The notes beneath the pieces were generated by a model. It saw only the letters and a list, made by a program, of their open reading frames with translations. It had not been told where the DNA came from and did no database searches. A stretch of DNA of 57,291 bases from an uncultured Ruminococcus sp. (lineage in GTDB: Bacteria > Bacillota > Clostridia > Oscillospirales > Acutalibacteraceae). The stretch spans positions 1 through 57,291 of the forward strand of contig CADCNI010000016.1 of NCBI GenBank assembly GCA_902802795.1. Reading direction: 5' to 3'. The translations under genes were made by a program, and so were the position numbers. Positions 1 to 9,673 of this stretch are shown one piece after another; within the stretch, counting starts at the first letter, position 1; each line of letters opens with the position of its first letter.

Positions 1-98
1 TCGTCCTAGGTGGGCGCCAGCCCACCGTCGTCCTCCGCCTTGCCCTGCACTCACCATCATCGCCTCCTTTTGTCTCCCTGATTATTTGGATTGCTATA
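1..98 (+). mobile_element. MITE copy 1, truncated by window edge
   Basis: This stretch matches the right-hand 98 bp of the complete element at 17643-17802 with a single difference (C instead of T near position 39). It ends in the terminal inverted repeat TTTGGATTGCTATA and contains the shared hairpin GGTGGGC-GCCA-GCCCACC. Its left end lies outside the window. It sits about 33 bp upstream of the V-ATPase K gene, so it was inserted at the front of, or inside, the ATPase operon. The element is non-autonomous: no transposase is encoded. Confidence 0.85.
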
Positions 99-131
99 TA
101 TGAAAAATTCAATTTGTTGGAGGAAACCAAA

Positions 132-659
132 ATGAACGTACTTGTTTATACTGTCCCTGTGATCGCCGTATTCGCCGCCGCCTATGCCGCTATGCGCGCT
201 TTCCGTAAGACCGGAAGCGGCAGAAAGGCGATGAAGGTCAACTTCGCCGCCATCGCTCTCGTATTTGCCGTCTGTGTGTTCGGGGCGATGTCCGCTTTTG
301 CTTCGTCCAGTAAGTCTGCGTCCACTACCACAGCCGCTACTACTGCCGCTACCACAGCCGCACAGGCAGCCGAGACGGCGGAAACAACCGAGACAACCGA
401 AGCCGCCGAAGCCGCTTCCGGCATGGGCATGGCGGTAGGTCTGGGTCTGCTGGCGGCTGCGCTTTCCACCAGTCTGAGCGGCATCGGCGGCGGTATCGCC
501 GTTGCGTCGGCCGCTCCTGCCGCAATCGGCGCGACCAGCGAGGATCCTAAGGCGTTCGGTAAGGCGCTGATCTTCGTAGCGCTGGGCGAATCCATTGCGC
601 TGTACGGTCTGGTTATTGCCATCATGATTCTGAACAAGATTCCCAATATTACCCTTTAA
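132..659 (+). CDS. ntpK: V-type ATPase subunit K (membrane rotor, c-ring)
   Basis: This is the proteolipid subunit that forms the ion-carrying membrane ring of the V-type/A-type rotary ATPase. I see four hydrophobic helices: two at the N-terminus (about residues 3-25 and 37-60), a low-complexity Ala/Thr/Glu linker (about 62-98), then the conserved pair with the glycine-rich stretch SLSGIGGGIAVAS and the carboxylate helix ALGESIALYG, whose Glu is the ion-binding residue. The start at 132 is chosen because GGAGG lies about 8 bases upstream; an in-frame ATG at 114 has no such site. It leads the operon K-F-E-A-B-D in this window. The long linker between helix pairs is unusual compared with the compact four-helix Enterococcus subunit. 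Whether H+ or Na+ is carried cannot be told from sequence alone. Confidence 0.93.
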   Translation: MNVLVYTVPVIAVFAAAYAAMRAFRKTGSGRKAMKVNFAAIALVFAVCVFGAMSAFASSSKSASTTTAATTAATTAAQAAETAETTETTEAAEAASGMGMAVGLGLLAAALSTSLSGIGGGIAVASAAPAAIGATSEDPKAFGKALIFVALGESIALYGLVIAIMILNKIPNITL

Positions 660-746
660 TCGCAACCAAAAAAACGGCAGCCGGCACCGATGGCGGCAAA
701 ACGCTGTCGGTGCCGGTATATGCCTGACGGAAAGGACGGACTGTAT

Positions 747-1055
747 TTGAAATTTTTCCTTATCAGCGACAATATCGACACAGCCACCGGCCTGCGTCTG
801 GCGGGCATTGAAGGGGTGGTCGTGCATGAAGACTACGAGGTGGAGAGCGCCCTCAAAAGCGCCATGGCGGATGAATCGGTCGGCATTATTCTGATGACCG
901 AACGGCTTGTTTCGCTCTGTCCCGATCTGGTGTATGACCTCAAGCTCAACACCGTCCGGCCGCTCATTGTGGAGATCCCCGACCGTCACGGCAACGGACG
1001 CGCCAAGGATTCCATTTCCCGCTATGTGCGGGAAGCTATCGGCGTTCGGATTTAA
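747..1055 (+). CDS. V-type ATPase subunit F (stalk regulator)
   Basis: Subunit F is a small central-stalk protein that binds the D subunit and couples rotation to catalysis. The protein of about 102 residues begins KFFLISDNIDTATGLRLAGI, the typical N-terminus of the family, and has the expected size. I place the start at TTG 747 because an AAGGACGGA-type ribosome site precedes it by about six bases; in-frame ATG codons at 690 and 720 would add unrelated residues to a normally compact protein. It lies between K and E, 46 bases before the E start, as part of the same transcript. Gene naming for this subunit varies, so no symbol is given. Confidence 0.88.
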   Translation: MKFFLISDNIDTATGLRLAGIEGVVVHEDYEVESALKSAMADESVGIILMTERLVSLCPDLVYDLKLNTVRPLIVEIPDRHGNGRAKDSISRYVREAIGVRI

Positions 1056-1101
1056 GACAATAATGGATTACACCCTATGAAACGAAGGGGATGAACGAAA
1101 A

Positions 1102-1713
1102 ATGTTGACACAGGAAGAAAAGCTCAGCAAGTTTATGATTGCGATCAACGAATATGCGCAGGAGCAGCGCGACAAGATCATGCGCGAAGTGGAAGCACAG
1201 AACAGCATTGAGCTGGAAAAGGCGGAGAAGGAATTCCGCGAGGAATCCTACCGCACCATCCAGCGCAAGACGGGCGAAGTGCGCAGCATGATAAGCCGGG
1301 AACTGGCTGGGAAGGAAATTGCGGGCAAAAAAGCATTGATCGAGCGCCGCAACGCCATTGAAAACGAGGTCTTTCAGCGGGCAGCCGCCAGGCTGGAAGA
1401 ATTCACCAAGACCGACGCTTACAAGACCTACCTCAGAAAAGCCGCCATCGAGGCGCGCAAGGTGTTTGCGGGGTGCGGCGAGGAAAAGATGGGCGCAACG
1501 GTGATCTATATCCGTGACCGCGACAAGAAATGCTCTCCCCTCATCAAGACCGCGTTTGGCGACTGCACGGTGAAGGTGGCGCAGGATATCCTTTTAGGCG
1601 GACTGCGCGCCGAAAATACCGAGATCGGCAGAGTGGTGGACGTCACGCTGGATGTGGCGCTTCAGCAGCAGCACGAGTGGTTTGCAGAGAATTCCGGGCT
1701 GACCATTTCGTAA
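1102..1713 (+). CDS. ntpE: V-type ATPase subunit E (peripheral stalk)
   Basis: Subunit E forms the peripheral stalk that holds the catalytic A3B3 head against rotation. The 203-residue protein has a long charged N-terminal helix rich in Glu, Lys and Arg (about residues 3-100), as expected for the coiled-coil half, followed by a compact C-terminal domain ending in a GGLRAEN...VVDVTLDVAL segment that is characteristic of the family. Length is normal. It follows subunit F closely and ends 26 bases before the A-subunit start. A longer reading frame of subunit A overlaps its 3' end but is not the used start. Confidence 0.92.
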   Translation: MLTQEEKLSKFMIAINEYAQEQRDKIMREVEAQNSIELEKAEKEFREESYRTIQRKTGEVRSMISRELAGKEIAGKKALIERRNAIENEVFQRAAARLEEFTKTDAYKTYLRKAAIEARKVFAGCGEEKMGATVIYIRDRDKKCSPLIKTAFGDCTVKVAQDILLGGLRAENTEIGRVVDVTLDVALQQQHEWFAENSGLTIS

Positions 1714-1739
1714 ATTATTTTGAAGGAGAGATGCCATTC

Positions 1740-3500
1740 ATGGAAAAAGCATATCAGATCTACGGCATCAACGGGCCTGTCGTTACCATTCAGGGCAAGA
1801 CCGGGCTGACTATGATGGAAATGGTGTATGTCGGTGAGCAGCGTCTGGCAGGCGAAGTCATCGGCATCACCAGTGAATATACGACCATTCAGGTCTATGA
1901 GGAAACCACCGGACTTACCCCCGGCGCGCCGGTCTATTCCACGGGCGGTCTGCTTTCCGCGACGCTCGGCCCCGGCATCCTCGACAATATCTTCGACGGC
2001 ATCGAACGCCCCCTGAAAGAAATCGAACGGCTTTCGGGCAGCGCATTCATCAACCGCGGCGCGAGCGTTCCCTCCCTCAACACCGAGCGCGAGTGGGACG
2101 TGACCGTAAAGGTGCAGCCCGGTGACCGTTTGGAGGGCGGCATGATCTATGCCACCTGTCCCGAAACCTCCATTATTGAGCATCGTTGTCTGGTGCGCCC
2201 CGGACTCTCGGGCGTGGTAGAGAGTGTTGCTCCCGACGGAAAATATAAAATCAACGACACCGTCGTCACGTTAAAGGATGACAGCGGCCATACCCATGAA
2301 CTGACGCTTTGCCAGAAATGGCCGATTCGTCATCCCAGACCCATCAACGAGCGCCTTTACGCCAATATTCCGCTGGTGACGGGTCAGCGTGTCATCGACG
2401 CGCTGTTCCCCATCGCCAAGGGCGGCACGGCGGCCATCCCCGGCGGCTTCGGCACGGGCAAGACCATGACGCAGCACCAGCTTGCCAAGTGGTGCGACGC
2501 GGATATCATCGTGTATGTCGGCTGCGGCGAACGCGGCAACGAGATGAGCCAGGTGCTGGAGGAATTCTCCTCCCTGATCGACCCGAAGTCCAACCGCCCC
2601 ATGACCGACCGCACTTGCTTGATTGCCAACACGTCAAATATGCCGGTGGCGGCGCGTGAAGCGTCCATCTACACAGGCATTACGCTGGCGGAATATTACC
2701 GCGACATGGGGTATCACGTCGCGATCATGGCGGACTCGACCTCCCGCTGGGCGGAAGCGCTGCGTGAAATCAGCGGCCGTCTGGAAGAAATGCCTGCCGA
2801 AGAAGGCTTCCCCGCCTATCTGCCCTCCCGCCTGTCGGAATTCTATGAGCGCGCGGGACTGGTGGAGGCGCTTTGCGGCAAGCAGGGTTCCGTCACGATC
2901 ATCGGCGCGGTTTCGCCGCAGGGTTCCGACTTCTCGGAGCCTGTCACCCAGAACACCAAGCGCTTCACCCGCTGCTTCTGGGCGCTGGATAAATCGCTCG
3001 CCTACGCGAGACATTACCCCGCCATCAACTGGCTCGACAGCTACAGCGAATACGCCGGCGATCTGGAAAAATGGTACGCCGACAACGTGGGCGAGGACTT
3101 CATGAAGTGCCGCGAGCGTTTCGCCGCCCTGCTGCAAGAGGAAGCGAGCCTGATGGAAATTGTCAAGCTGATCGGTTCCGACGTGCTGCCGGACGACCAG
3201 AAGCTCATCATCGAAATCACCAAGGCCATCCGCGTGGGATTCCTCCAGCAGAACGCCTTCCATAAAGACGACACCTATGTGCCGCTGACCAAGCAGCTCA
3301 AAATGATGCGCGCCACGCTCCATCTTTACGATACGGCAGCCTATGCCGTGTCGCAGGGCGTGCCGCTTTCCAAGATCACCGACAGCGGCCTCTTTGACAA
3401 GATCGTGCGTATCAAGTACGACGTCCCCAACGATAGGGAAGAACTGCTCGACAACTACACGCGCGAGATTGACGAAGTGATGAACACTTTCAGCGTGTAA
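1740..3500 (+). CDS. ntpA: V-type ATPase catalytic subunit A
   Basis: This is the ATP-hydrolysing or synthesising subunit of the soluble head. The 586-residue protein carries the Walker A loop GGFGTGKT at about residues 235-242, the segment [12 protein letters not shown], the [15 protein letters not shown] motif and the C-terminal helical domain; the size fits the family (about 590). The ATG at 1740 lies nine bases after GGAGAG; an in-frame ATG at 1731 would sit directly on the ribosome site and a frame open from 1530 overlaps subunit E, so 1740 is preferred. It pairs with subunit B, which starts 24 bases after its stop. Confidence 0.96.
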   Translation: MEKAYQIYGINGPVVTIQGKTGLTMMEMVYVGEQRLAGEVIGITSEYTTIQVYEETTGLTPGAPVYSTGGLLSATLGPGILDNIFDGIERPLKEIERLSGSAFINRGASVPSLNTEREWDVTVKVQPGDRLEGGMIYATCPETSIIEHRCLVRPGLSGVVESVAPDGKYKINDTVVTLKDDSGHTHELTLCQKWPIRHPRPINERLYANIPLVTGQRVIDALFPIAKGGTAAIPGGFGTGKTMTQHQLAKWCDADIIVYVGCGERGNEMSQVLEEFSSLIDPKSNRPMTDRTCLIANTSNMPVAAREASIYTGITLAEYYRDMGYHVAIMADSTSRWAEALREISGRLEEMPAEEGFPAYLPSRLSEFYERAGLVEALCGKQGSVTIIGAVSPQGSDFSEPVTQNTKRFTRCFWALDKSLAYARHYPAINWLDSYSEYAGDLEKWYADNVGEDFMKCRERFAALLQEEASLMEIVKLIGSDVLPDDQKLIIEITKAIRVGFLQQNAFHKDDTYVPLTKQLKMMRATLHLYDTAAYAVSQGVPLSKITDSGLFDKIVRIKYDVPNDREELLDNYTREIDEVMNTFSV

Positions 3501-3524
3501 ATTCTCAGGGAAGGAAGTAATACC

Positions 3525-4913
3525 ATGATTTTTGAATATATTGGCGTCAAGGAGATCAACGGTTCGCTGATCGTTCTGGACGATGTCGATTGCCCTTCCT
3601 ATGAGGAGATCGTGGAGATCCGCCTTGACAACGGCACCGTCCGTCATGGACGTATCGTGGCGATCGAGGGCAGCCGGGCGGTCATTCAGGTGTTCGAGGG
3701 AACGCGCGGCATTTCGCTGCAAAACACCCACACCCGCCTCAAGGGTCGTCCGATGGAGCTTGACCTCTCGCCCGAAATCCAGGGCAGAATTTTCAGCGGC
3801 GTCGGCGCACCGATCGACGGTCTGGGCAGAATCTATCCCGAAAAGCGCATGAACGTCAACGGCACACCCATCAATCCGGTGTCCCGCGTCTATCCGCAGA
3901 ACTACATCTGCACGGGCATATCCTCCATCGACACGTTGATTACGCTGATTCGCGGGCAGAAGCTGCCCATTTTCAGCGGCTCCGGCATGAAGCACAACGA
4001 ACTCGCCGCCCAGATCGTCCGTCAGGCGAAGATCGCCAACGACGAGGACGCGAAATTCTGCATTGTGTTTGCCGCGATGGGCGTTAAAAACGACGTGGCG
4101 GACTATTTCCGCCGTTCCTTTGAGGAATCCGGCGTATTGCAGCGCGTGACGATGTTCCTCAACCTTGCCAATGACCCGATCATCGAGCGTATTCTCACCC
4201 CCCGCTGCGCGCTGACGGCGGCGGAATACCTCGCCTTTGAACACGATATGCATGTGTTGGTCATTATGACCGACATGACATCCTACGCCGAAGCCTGCCG
4301 TGAATTTTCCTCCTCCAAGGGCGAAATCCCCGGACGTAAAGGCTATCCGGGCTATCTCTATTCCGACCTTGCCTCGCTCTATGAACGCGCGGGCATGATT
4401 AAAGGACACAAAGGCTCGGTCACACAGATTCCGATTCTCACCATGCCCAACGACGACATCACGCACCCGGTTCCCGACCTGACGGGCTACATCACGGAGG
4501 GACAGATCGTTCTCGACCGCGCGCTCGACGGTTCGGGCATATATCCGCCGGTTTCCATCCTGCCGTCGCTCTCCCGTCTGATGAAGGACGGCATCGGCGA
4601 AGGGTTTACCCGTGAAGATCACGCGGCGCTTTCCAACCAGTTGTTTGCCTCCTATGCCAAGGTGCAGGACGCCCGCTCGCTTGCGTCGGTCATCGGTGAG
4701 GAGGAACTCTCCGACAACGACAAGAAGCTGCTGGAATTCGGCAAGAAATTTGAGAACACCTTCATCCGCCAGAGCGAAAACGAAGCGCGTTCGATGGAGC
4801 AGAGCCTGACGCTGGGCTGGGAACTGCTGTCGCAGCTCCCCCGCGAAGAACTCGACCGCGTGGACAACGAAACGCTCGAAAAATACTATCACGCGCCCGC
4901 CAAGGAAGCATGA
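3525..4913 (+). CDS. ntpB: V-type ATPase regulatory subunit B
   Basis: Subunit B is the non-catalytic nucleotide-binding partner of A in the A3B3 hexamer. The 462-residue protein has the degenerate loop [15 protein letters not shown] in place of a Walker A motif, plus the family signatures [14 protein letters not shown] and [16 protein letters not shown]. Length is standard. GGAAGG lies about eight bases before the ATG. It is followed 48 bases later by subunit D. No frameshifts or missing key residues are seen. Confidence 0.96.
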   Translation: MIFEYIGVKEINGSLIVLDDVDCPSYEEIVEIRLDNGTVRHGRIVAIEGSRAVIQVFEGTRGISLQNTHTRLKGRPMELDLSPEIQGRIFSGVGAPIDGLGRIYPEKRMNVNGTPINPVSRVYPQNYICTGISSIDTLITLIRGQKLPIFSGSGMKHNELAAQIVRQAKIANDEDAKFCIVFAAMGVKNDVADYFRRSFEESGVLQRVTMFLNLANDPIIERILTPRCALTAAEYLAFEHDMHVLVIMTDMTSYAEACREFSSSKGEIPGRKGYPGYLYSDLASLYERAGMIKGHKGSVTQIPILTMPNDDITHPVPDLTGYITEGQIVLDRALDGSGIYPPVSILPSLSRLMKDGIGEGFTREDHAALSNQLFASYAKVQDARSLASVIGEEELSDNDKKLLEFGKKFENTFIRQSENEARSMEQSLTLGWELLSQLPREELDRVDNETLEKYYHAPAKEA

Positions 4914-4961
4914 CACGAAATGCCCCATCAGGCGAAAGAATCAGGAAAGGACTGAGGTCAT

Positions 4962-5570
4962 GTGGCTGTAAATGCCGTACCCACAAAGGGAAATCTGATT
5001 GCCACTAAAAAATCGCTGGAATTGGCCAGAGTGGGCTATGACCTGCTGGACCGCAAGCGCAATATTCTGGTGCGCGAAATGATGACGCTGATGGACAGAG
5101 CCGCCACCATCCAGGGCGAAATCGACAACAACTATTCCGAAGCGTATTATGCCCTCCAGCGCGCCAACATTGTTTTCGGACTGTGCGAACCGCTGGCGGA
5201 GGCAGTGCCGGTGGACAACGGACTCACCATCGACTACCGTTCTGTCATGGGTGTGGAGATTCCCACCGTCAAGCTGGAGGAACGCCCGCTGACCATTCCT
5301 TTCGGTATGTACACCTCGAATTCCATGATTGACGAGGCGTATCTGAAATTTCAGGAGGTCAAGCGGCTGACGGCGGTGCTGGCCGAGGTGGAAAACTGCG
5401 TTTACCGTCTCGCCGACGCGATCAAAAAGACCCAGAAGCGTGCCAACGCCCTCAAAAATATCATGATTCCCAAGTTCGAGGCCACGGTCAAATACATCAC
5501 CGACGCGCTCGACGAAAAGGACAGAGAAGAATTCAGCCGCCTCAAAGTCATCAAGGCGATGAAGAAGTAG
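4962..5570 (+). CDS. ntpD: V-type ATPase subunit D (central rotor shaft)
   Basis: Subunit D is the antiparallel coiled-coil shaft that turns inside A3B3. The 202-residue protein starts with the signature VPTKGNLIATKKSLELARVG and has long N- and C-terminal heptad-rich helices, with LIPKFEATVKYI-type residues near the C-terminus (here MIPKFEATVKYI). Translation is assigned to GTG 4962; the overlapping ATG at 4960 leads straight to a stop in another frame. GGAAAGG lies upstream. It is the last gene of the ATPase operon and is followed by a strong terminator. Subunits C and I are not in the window and are expected further upstream. Confidence 0.93.
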   Translation: MAVNAVPTKGNLIATKKSLELARVGYDLLDRKRNILVREMMTLMDRAATIQGEIDNNYSEAYYALQRANIVFGLCEPLAEAVPVDNGLTIDYRSVMGVEIPTVKLEERPLTIPFGMYTSNSMIDEAYLKFQEVKRLTAVLAEVENCVYRLADAIKKTQKRANALKNIMIPKFEATVKYITDALDEKDREEFSRLKVIKAMKK

Positions 5571-5610
5571 AGTTCTGTCCTTGTTTGAGAGATATTTTTT
5601 CTATAATGAT

Positions 5611-5653
5611 AAAACCAACTCTGAGACATTTTTTGTCAGGGAGTTGGTTTTTT
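5611..5653 (+). terminator. Rho-independent terminator of the V-ATPase operon
   Basis: An 11-bp stem AAAACCAACTC / GAGTTGGTTTT, with an inner loop, is followed by a short T run. It lies 40 bp after the subunit D stop and closes the operon. Confidence 0.85.
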
Positions 5654-5700
5654 GTGCAACTTTAACGAGTGAGCGATTGCAGTGTTATATATATCGTCTG

Positions 5701-5729
5701 TTGACAAATTGTGCGAAATATAGTAATAT
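5701..5729 (+). promoter_or_regulatory. Sigma-A-type promoter for the CHAP hydrolase gene
   Basis: TTGACA at 5701-5706 and TAATAT at 5724-5729 are separated by exactly 17 bp. Transcription from here would give an untranslated leader of roughly 265 bases before the ATG at 6003. Confidence 0.7.
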
Positions 5730-5790
5730 TTCAGTATATCCTTTTATGAATTATTGTTAAATGTGATTCGTAAGAGTGTATACATTTTAC

Positions 5791-5912
5791 TATAAATGAG
5801 CACTGTAGTCAAATTGCACAAATAAATATTCTTATTTTGTCCTTATAAGACTTATTAAGTCTTGTATAAAGCTAATGATTTGTGCATAACTACCAAGTCA
5901 TGCTCATTTATA
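5791..5912 (+). promoter_or_regulatory. Nested inverted repeats in a long 5' leader (possible structured RNA)
   Basis: Three nested, perfectly complementary pairs are visible: TATAAATGAGCA (5791-5802) with 5901-5912, TGCACAAAT (5815-5823) with 5878-5886, and AAGACTT (5847-5853) with AAGTCTT (5857-5863). Together they could fold the leader into one long interrupted stem-loop. A 12-bp palindrome, GATTCATGAATC, follows at 5953-5964, close to the start codon. I do not recognise a known riboswitch class. The rest of 5654-6002 is AT-rich and holds no gene. Confidence 0.5.
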
Positions 5913-6002
5913 GCATTTTAGAAAAAAGGGGGCGATACCCTTGGGGATTTACGATTCATGAATCAAGCAAGTGAAAATAAGTAGAAAAGTGAGGAATTTG
6001 AA

Positions 6003-9000
6003 ATGAAAAAGATGGTTACATCTTTTGTTTTATCTTTTGTGATGCTTGTGTTGTTTTTTTCAAGTGCAGGTCAAACTGCATTTGCCTATTCTACAGGTTA
6101 TCCAAATACTCATTCTAATACAGGTAATCAAAAAGAAGACATTATTGCAGTTGCAGAAACTCAAATTGGATACACATATAGCGACGGCACCAAATATGGT
6201 GCGTGGTATGGCAGCAGTTTCACCAAATCGTCTTGGTGCGCCATGTTTGTAAGTTGGTGTGCTAATCAGGCGAACATTTCTACTTCCATTATACCCAAAC
6301 ATGCAGACTGCGATGTAGGTATGAATTGGTTTAAAAATAGCGGACGTTGGCATAACGGCGCGTATTACGGTGGATCATATACCCCTCAGCGCGGTGATAT
6401 TGTGTATTACAGCGATGGTTATACGCAAAGCGACTCTACGCACGTTGGAATCATCACTGGTGTTTCTAATGGCTATTTGCAAGTTATTGAAGGAAATACA
6501 GACAAAAAAGTACACAAATACACAGCGAATGCCAAACGCATGTTAAGTAGCGGCTATGTGTTAGGATATGGTACTCCAAATTATAATGGTGTAATTGCTC
6601 ATACTCGTGACACGAATTATGGAACGAACTTTACTGCAACAGCAAAGATTCATATCGACGTTTTTAATGAAGACCATTCTGACCCTGGGAATTATTATAT
6701 TGATCCAGGAGATGTATGCACGATTCATGAGGTGTATACAGACGGATGTTGTAAGGTAACCTATCCGTCTGATAGCGCATCGAGCGGATTGAGGACACTT
6801 TATTGCAAATTTAATAACACCAATTTTACTTGGGAAACTACGCCTCCGCCAAATGAGGATGTGATGAATGTCGGTTATGATCGTGTGCTTCCGGATGGGG
6901 ATTATGCCATTGTGAGCCATGTAGACCGAAATTATCAACTGGATATTGCGGGAGATGATTTCCCCGCAGGAATCAATGCAAATATTCAGTTATTTCAGGT
7001 GGGGAGTTTCTATCGAGAGCAGGATATCTTTACATTAAGTTACAATGAAACGGATAAATTCTATACCATTTCCCAAAAGGGAACCAGTATGTTTTTGGAT
7101 GTATCGAATAATTCAAAAGAATTGAAAACAAACGTCCAGATTCATACCGGTAATGGAACGAGTGCGCAAAAGTGGGCAATATCTCAAGTTTGGAACGGTG
7201 ATACATGGTTAGGTTATAGAATTCAGGCAAAAAGCAGCGGCTATTCGCTCGATATCGACAATGCTAATCTTAGCAATGAAACGAATGTTCAAATATATGA
7301 AAATAACAACAGTTCCGCTCAGTTATGGTCATTTATACCGTACCGACCGCAGCAGCCTGTGGCAAATGGAAGCTATGTTTTGATCTCCGCATTGGATCCC
7401 TCCATAGAGCTTGATGTTTGGGGCGATTACCCTGATGCGCCAAATGGTTCGAATGTTCAGGTGTGGCACGATAACGCCCCCAGTCAATACAACTCGTTTG
7501 ATATTGTCAAGCTTGATAATGGATATTATAAATTTTATCACACAGGCTCAGGAAGACTTCTTGATGTTGATAAAGCCAGCATGGAGCTTGGTGCCAATGT
7601 GCAGCTATGGGAAGAAACTGGCAGCACCGCGCAACAATGGGCTATCATTCCATATAAAGATGGGTATATCATAGTAGCAGGATGTAGTGGTCTTGTACTG
7701 GACGTAGCCTATGCAAAAGCGGAGGACGGAGCAAATGTCTGGCAGCATACCTTTAACGGAAGCAATGCTCAGATATGGAAATTCAAGAAAGCAGAAAACA
7801 CCATCAGCTATGACGCGAACGGGGGAACGAACGCGCCGAGCCGACAAACGAAATATTACGGTGCGACCGTGACACTCAGAGCTGAATTGCCAACCAAAAA
7901 CGGCTATACTTTCGTTAAATGGAACACTAAAGCGGACGGAACAGGTATAAGTTACTCGGCAGGAGGAACGTACTCCGCAAATTCGGATGTAACTCTTTAT
8001 GCCCAGTGGAATTCAAATCCTACAACCTATACAGTATCGTATAACGCCAACGGCGGTTCGGGTGTGCCGAGTAATCAAACAAAATATTATGGACAGACAT
8101 TGACACTCAGTTCGCAAAAACCAATCAAGAACGGATATAACTTCGTCAATTGGAATACGAATCCATATGGATACGGCACAAGTTATGATTCCGGAGGACA
8201 GTACACCGCGAACGCGGCTGTTACGCTCTATGCTCAGTGGAAACCGAATACCTACACTATCACTTACAATGCCAACGGCGGTTCGGGCGCTCCTGCTGCG
8301 CAGACCAAAAAGCATGACGAGGCTCTGACAATCAGCGGTACCAAGCCTATCCTTAGCAGCTATACGTTCCTTGGCTGGGCGGAGACTGCGAAAGCCACGA
8401 CCGCACAATATCAACCGAGTGAATCCTTTACATGCAACGAGAATGTCACTTTGTACGCCGTATGGAAAGCGACCACGGTTTCTTCCGTTGTAATCAAAAA
8501 TAAACCCACTAAGACTACCTACAATGTAGGGGACACGTTTGACGCAAGCGGCATGAAACTGAAGGCAACCTACGACAACGGCGATACAAAAGAAATCACA
8601 AGCGGTTACACCTATACCCCCTCCAAGCTCAACACCATGGGGCAGCAAAAGATTGTCGTGTCCTACGGCGGCAAGTCGACCGACTTTTATGTGACAGTCA
8701 ATGCGCTCACCGTCAAGCAGATTCGCGTCACAAAGAAGCCTACCAAGACAAGCTATATCGTGGGAGATACGTTAAACACCTCCGGCATGCAAGTCACGGT
8801 GACTTATAGCGACGATACTACCAAGGTTATCACCAGCGGTTTTAAGTATACTCCCTCTAAATTGGATAAGGTCGGCACTCAGTGGATTACCGTGACCTAC
8901 GGCGGCACGGCGACGGCATTCCCTGTCTCTGTCAAGGCAGTTTCCGTTGACAAGATTCGCGTGACGCAGAAGCCCACCAAGACCACCTATGTGCCGGGTA

Positions 9001-9635
9001 ATTCGCTCAATATTTCAGGTATGCAGGTGACGGTTACCTACACTGACGGTACCACCAAGGTTATCACCGAGGGCTTTACCTGTACGCCTACCAAATTCAC
9101 GACCGTAGGGCTCCAATGGATCACCGTTAAATACGGCGGCACGGCGACAGCGTTCCCCGTGAACGTGGTGAAACAGGCACAGACCATCCGCGTGATACAG
9201 AAGCCCACCAAAACAACGTATATTGTGGGCAACTCGCTGAATACTTCCGGTTTAAAGCTGAGAGCGACGTATGCGGATGGTACCACCCAGGACGTGACAA
9301 GCGGCTTTACCTGTACACCTACTAAACTCACCGCAGTGGGCAACCAGTGGATTACAGTGGTCTATGGAGGTCAATCCACCGCGTTTGTTGTGAAGGTCGA
9401 ATCCAGAGCTAAAACCGTGCGGGTGACCCGTCAGCCCACCAAGAAAACCTATCTTGTGGGAGAAGCATTGAATACATCCGGTATGCAGGTGACTGCGACC
9501 TATGACGATGGAACGACTAAAGTCGTCACGGACGGTTTTGTGTGCAGCCCTGTTATCATGACCAAAGCAGGCACACAGTGGGTTACCGTGATCTACGGCG
9601 GGCAGTCCACCGCATTCCCTGTAACGGTCGCGTAA
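6003..9635 (+). CDS. Secreted CHAP-domain hydrolase with ricin-type and Ig-like repeats
   Basis: This is a probable exported peptidoglycan amidase or peptidase with carbohydrate- or wall-binding modules. In order, the 1210-residue protein shows a signal peptide ending near AFA (residue 28), a CHAP domain (about 45-190) with catalytic Cys79 in SSWCAMFVSWC and His in STHVGIITGV, two ricin-B-type lectin regions (about 296-598) with repeated Q-W/IW and LDV/LDI motifs, three InlB-type repeats (about 600-820; YNANGGSG), and five bacterial Ig-like type 3 repeats (about 822-1210; KPTKTTY, YGG-S/T-TAF). The first 600 codons are markedly AT-rich while the Ig-like part is GC-rich like the rest of the window, suggesting a chimeric origin. 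It is monocistronic between two terminators. Substrate is not determinable from sequence. Confidence 0.85.
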   Translation: MKKMVTSFVLSFVMLVLFFSSAGQTAFAYSTGYPNTHSNTGNQKEDIIAVAETQIGYTYSDGTKYGAWYGSSFTKSSWCAMFVSWCANQANISTSIIPKHADCDVGMNWFKNSGRWHNGAYYGGSYTPQRGDIVYYSDGYTQSDSTHVGIITGVSNGYLQVIEGNTDKKVHKYTANAKRMLSSGYVLGYGTPNYNGVIAHTRDTNYGTNFTATAKIHIDVFNEDHSDPGNYYIDPGDVCTIHEVYTDGCCKVTYPSDSASSGLRTLYCKFNNTNFTWETTPPPNEDVMNVGYDRVLPDGDYAIVSHVDRNYQLDIAGDDFPAGINANIQLFQVGSFYREQDIFTLSYNETDKFYTISQKGTSMFLDVSNNSKELKTNVQIHTGNGTSAQKWAISQVWNGDTWLGYRIQAKSSGYSLDIDNANLSNETNVQIYENNNSSAQLWSFIPYRPQQPVANGSYVLISALDPSIELDVWGDYPDAPNGSNVQVWHDNAPSQYNSFDIVKLDNGYYKFYHTGSGRLLDVDKASMELGANVQLWEETGSTAQQWAIIPYKDGYIIVAGCSGLVLDVAYAKAEDGANVWQHTFNGSNAQIWKFKKAENTISYDANGGTNAPSRQTKYYGATVTLRAELPTKNGYTFVKWNTKADGTGISYSAGGTYSANSDVTLYAQWNSNPTTYTVSYNANGGSGVPSNQTKYYGQTLTLSSQKPIKNGYNFVNWNTNPYGYGTSYDSGGQYTANAAVTLYAQWKPNTYTITYNANGGSGAPAAQTKKHDEALTISGTKPILSSYTFLGWAETAKATTAQYQPSESFTCNENVTLYAVWKATTVSSVVIKNKPTKTTYNVGDTFDASGMKLKATYDNGDTKEITSGYTYTPSKLNTMGQQKIVVSYGGKSTDFYVTVNALTVKQIRVTKKPTKTSYIVGDTLNTSGMQVTVTYSDDTTKVITSGFKYTPSKLDKVGTQWITVTYGGTATAFPVSVKAVSVDKIRVTQKPTKTTYVPGNSLNISGMQVTVTYTDGTTKVITEGFTCTPTKFTTVGLQWITVKYGGTATAFPVNVVKQAQTIRVIQKPTKTTYIVGNSLNTSGLKLRATYADGTTQDVTSGFTCTPTKLTAVGNQWITVVYGGQSTAFVVKVESRAKTVRVTRQPTKKTYLVGEALNTSGMQVTATYDDGTTKVVTDGFVCSPVIMTKAGTQWVTVIYGGQSTAFPVTVA

Positions 9636-9673
9636 ATTCTCACAAATCGACCCCTCATTTCCAAAACAAAACA

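Noticed and set aside
1530-1739. Upstream extension of V-ATPase subunit A
   Set aside because: It overlaps subunit E in another frame, and a good ribosome site serves ATG 1740.
2634-4928. 764-codon open frame antisense to V-ATPase A and B
   Set aside because: It mirrors conserved genes on the other strand, has no ribosome site and no recognisable protein; GC-rich DNA keeps antisense frames open.
5791-5964. c-di-AMP or c-di-GMP riboswitch
   Set aside because: I could not match the conserved core of either class; only unclassified inverted repeats are visible.
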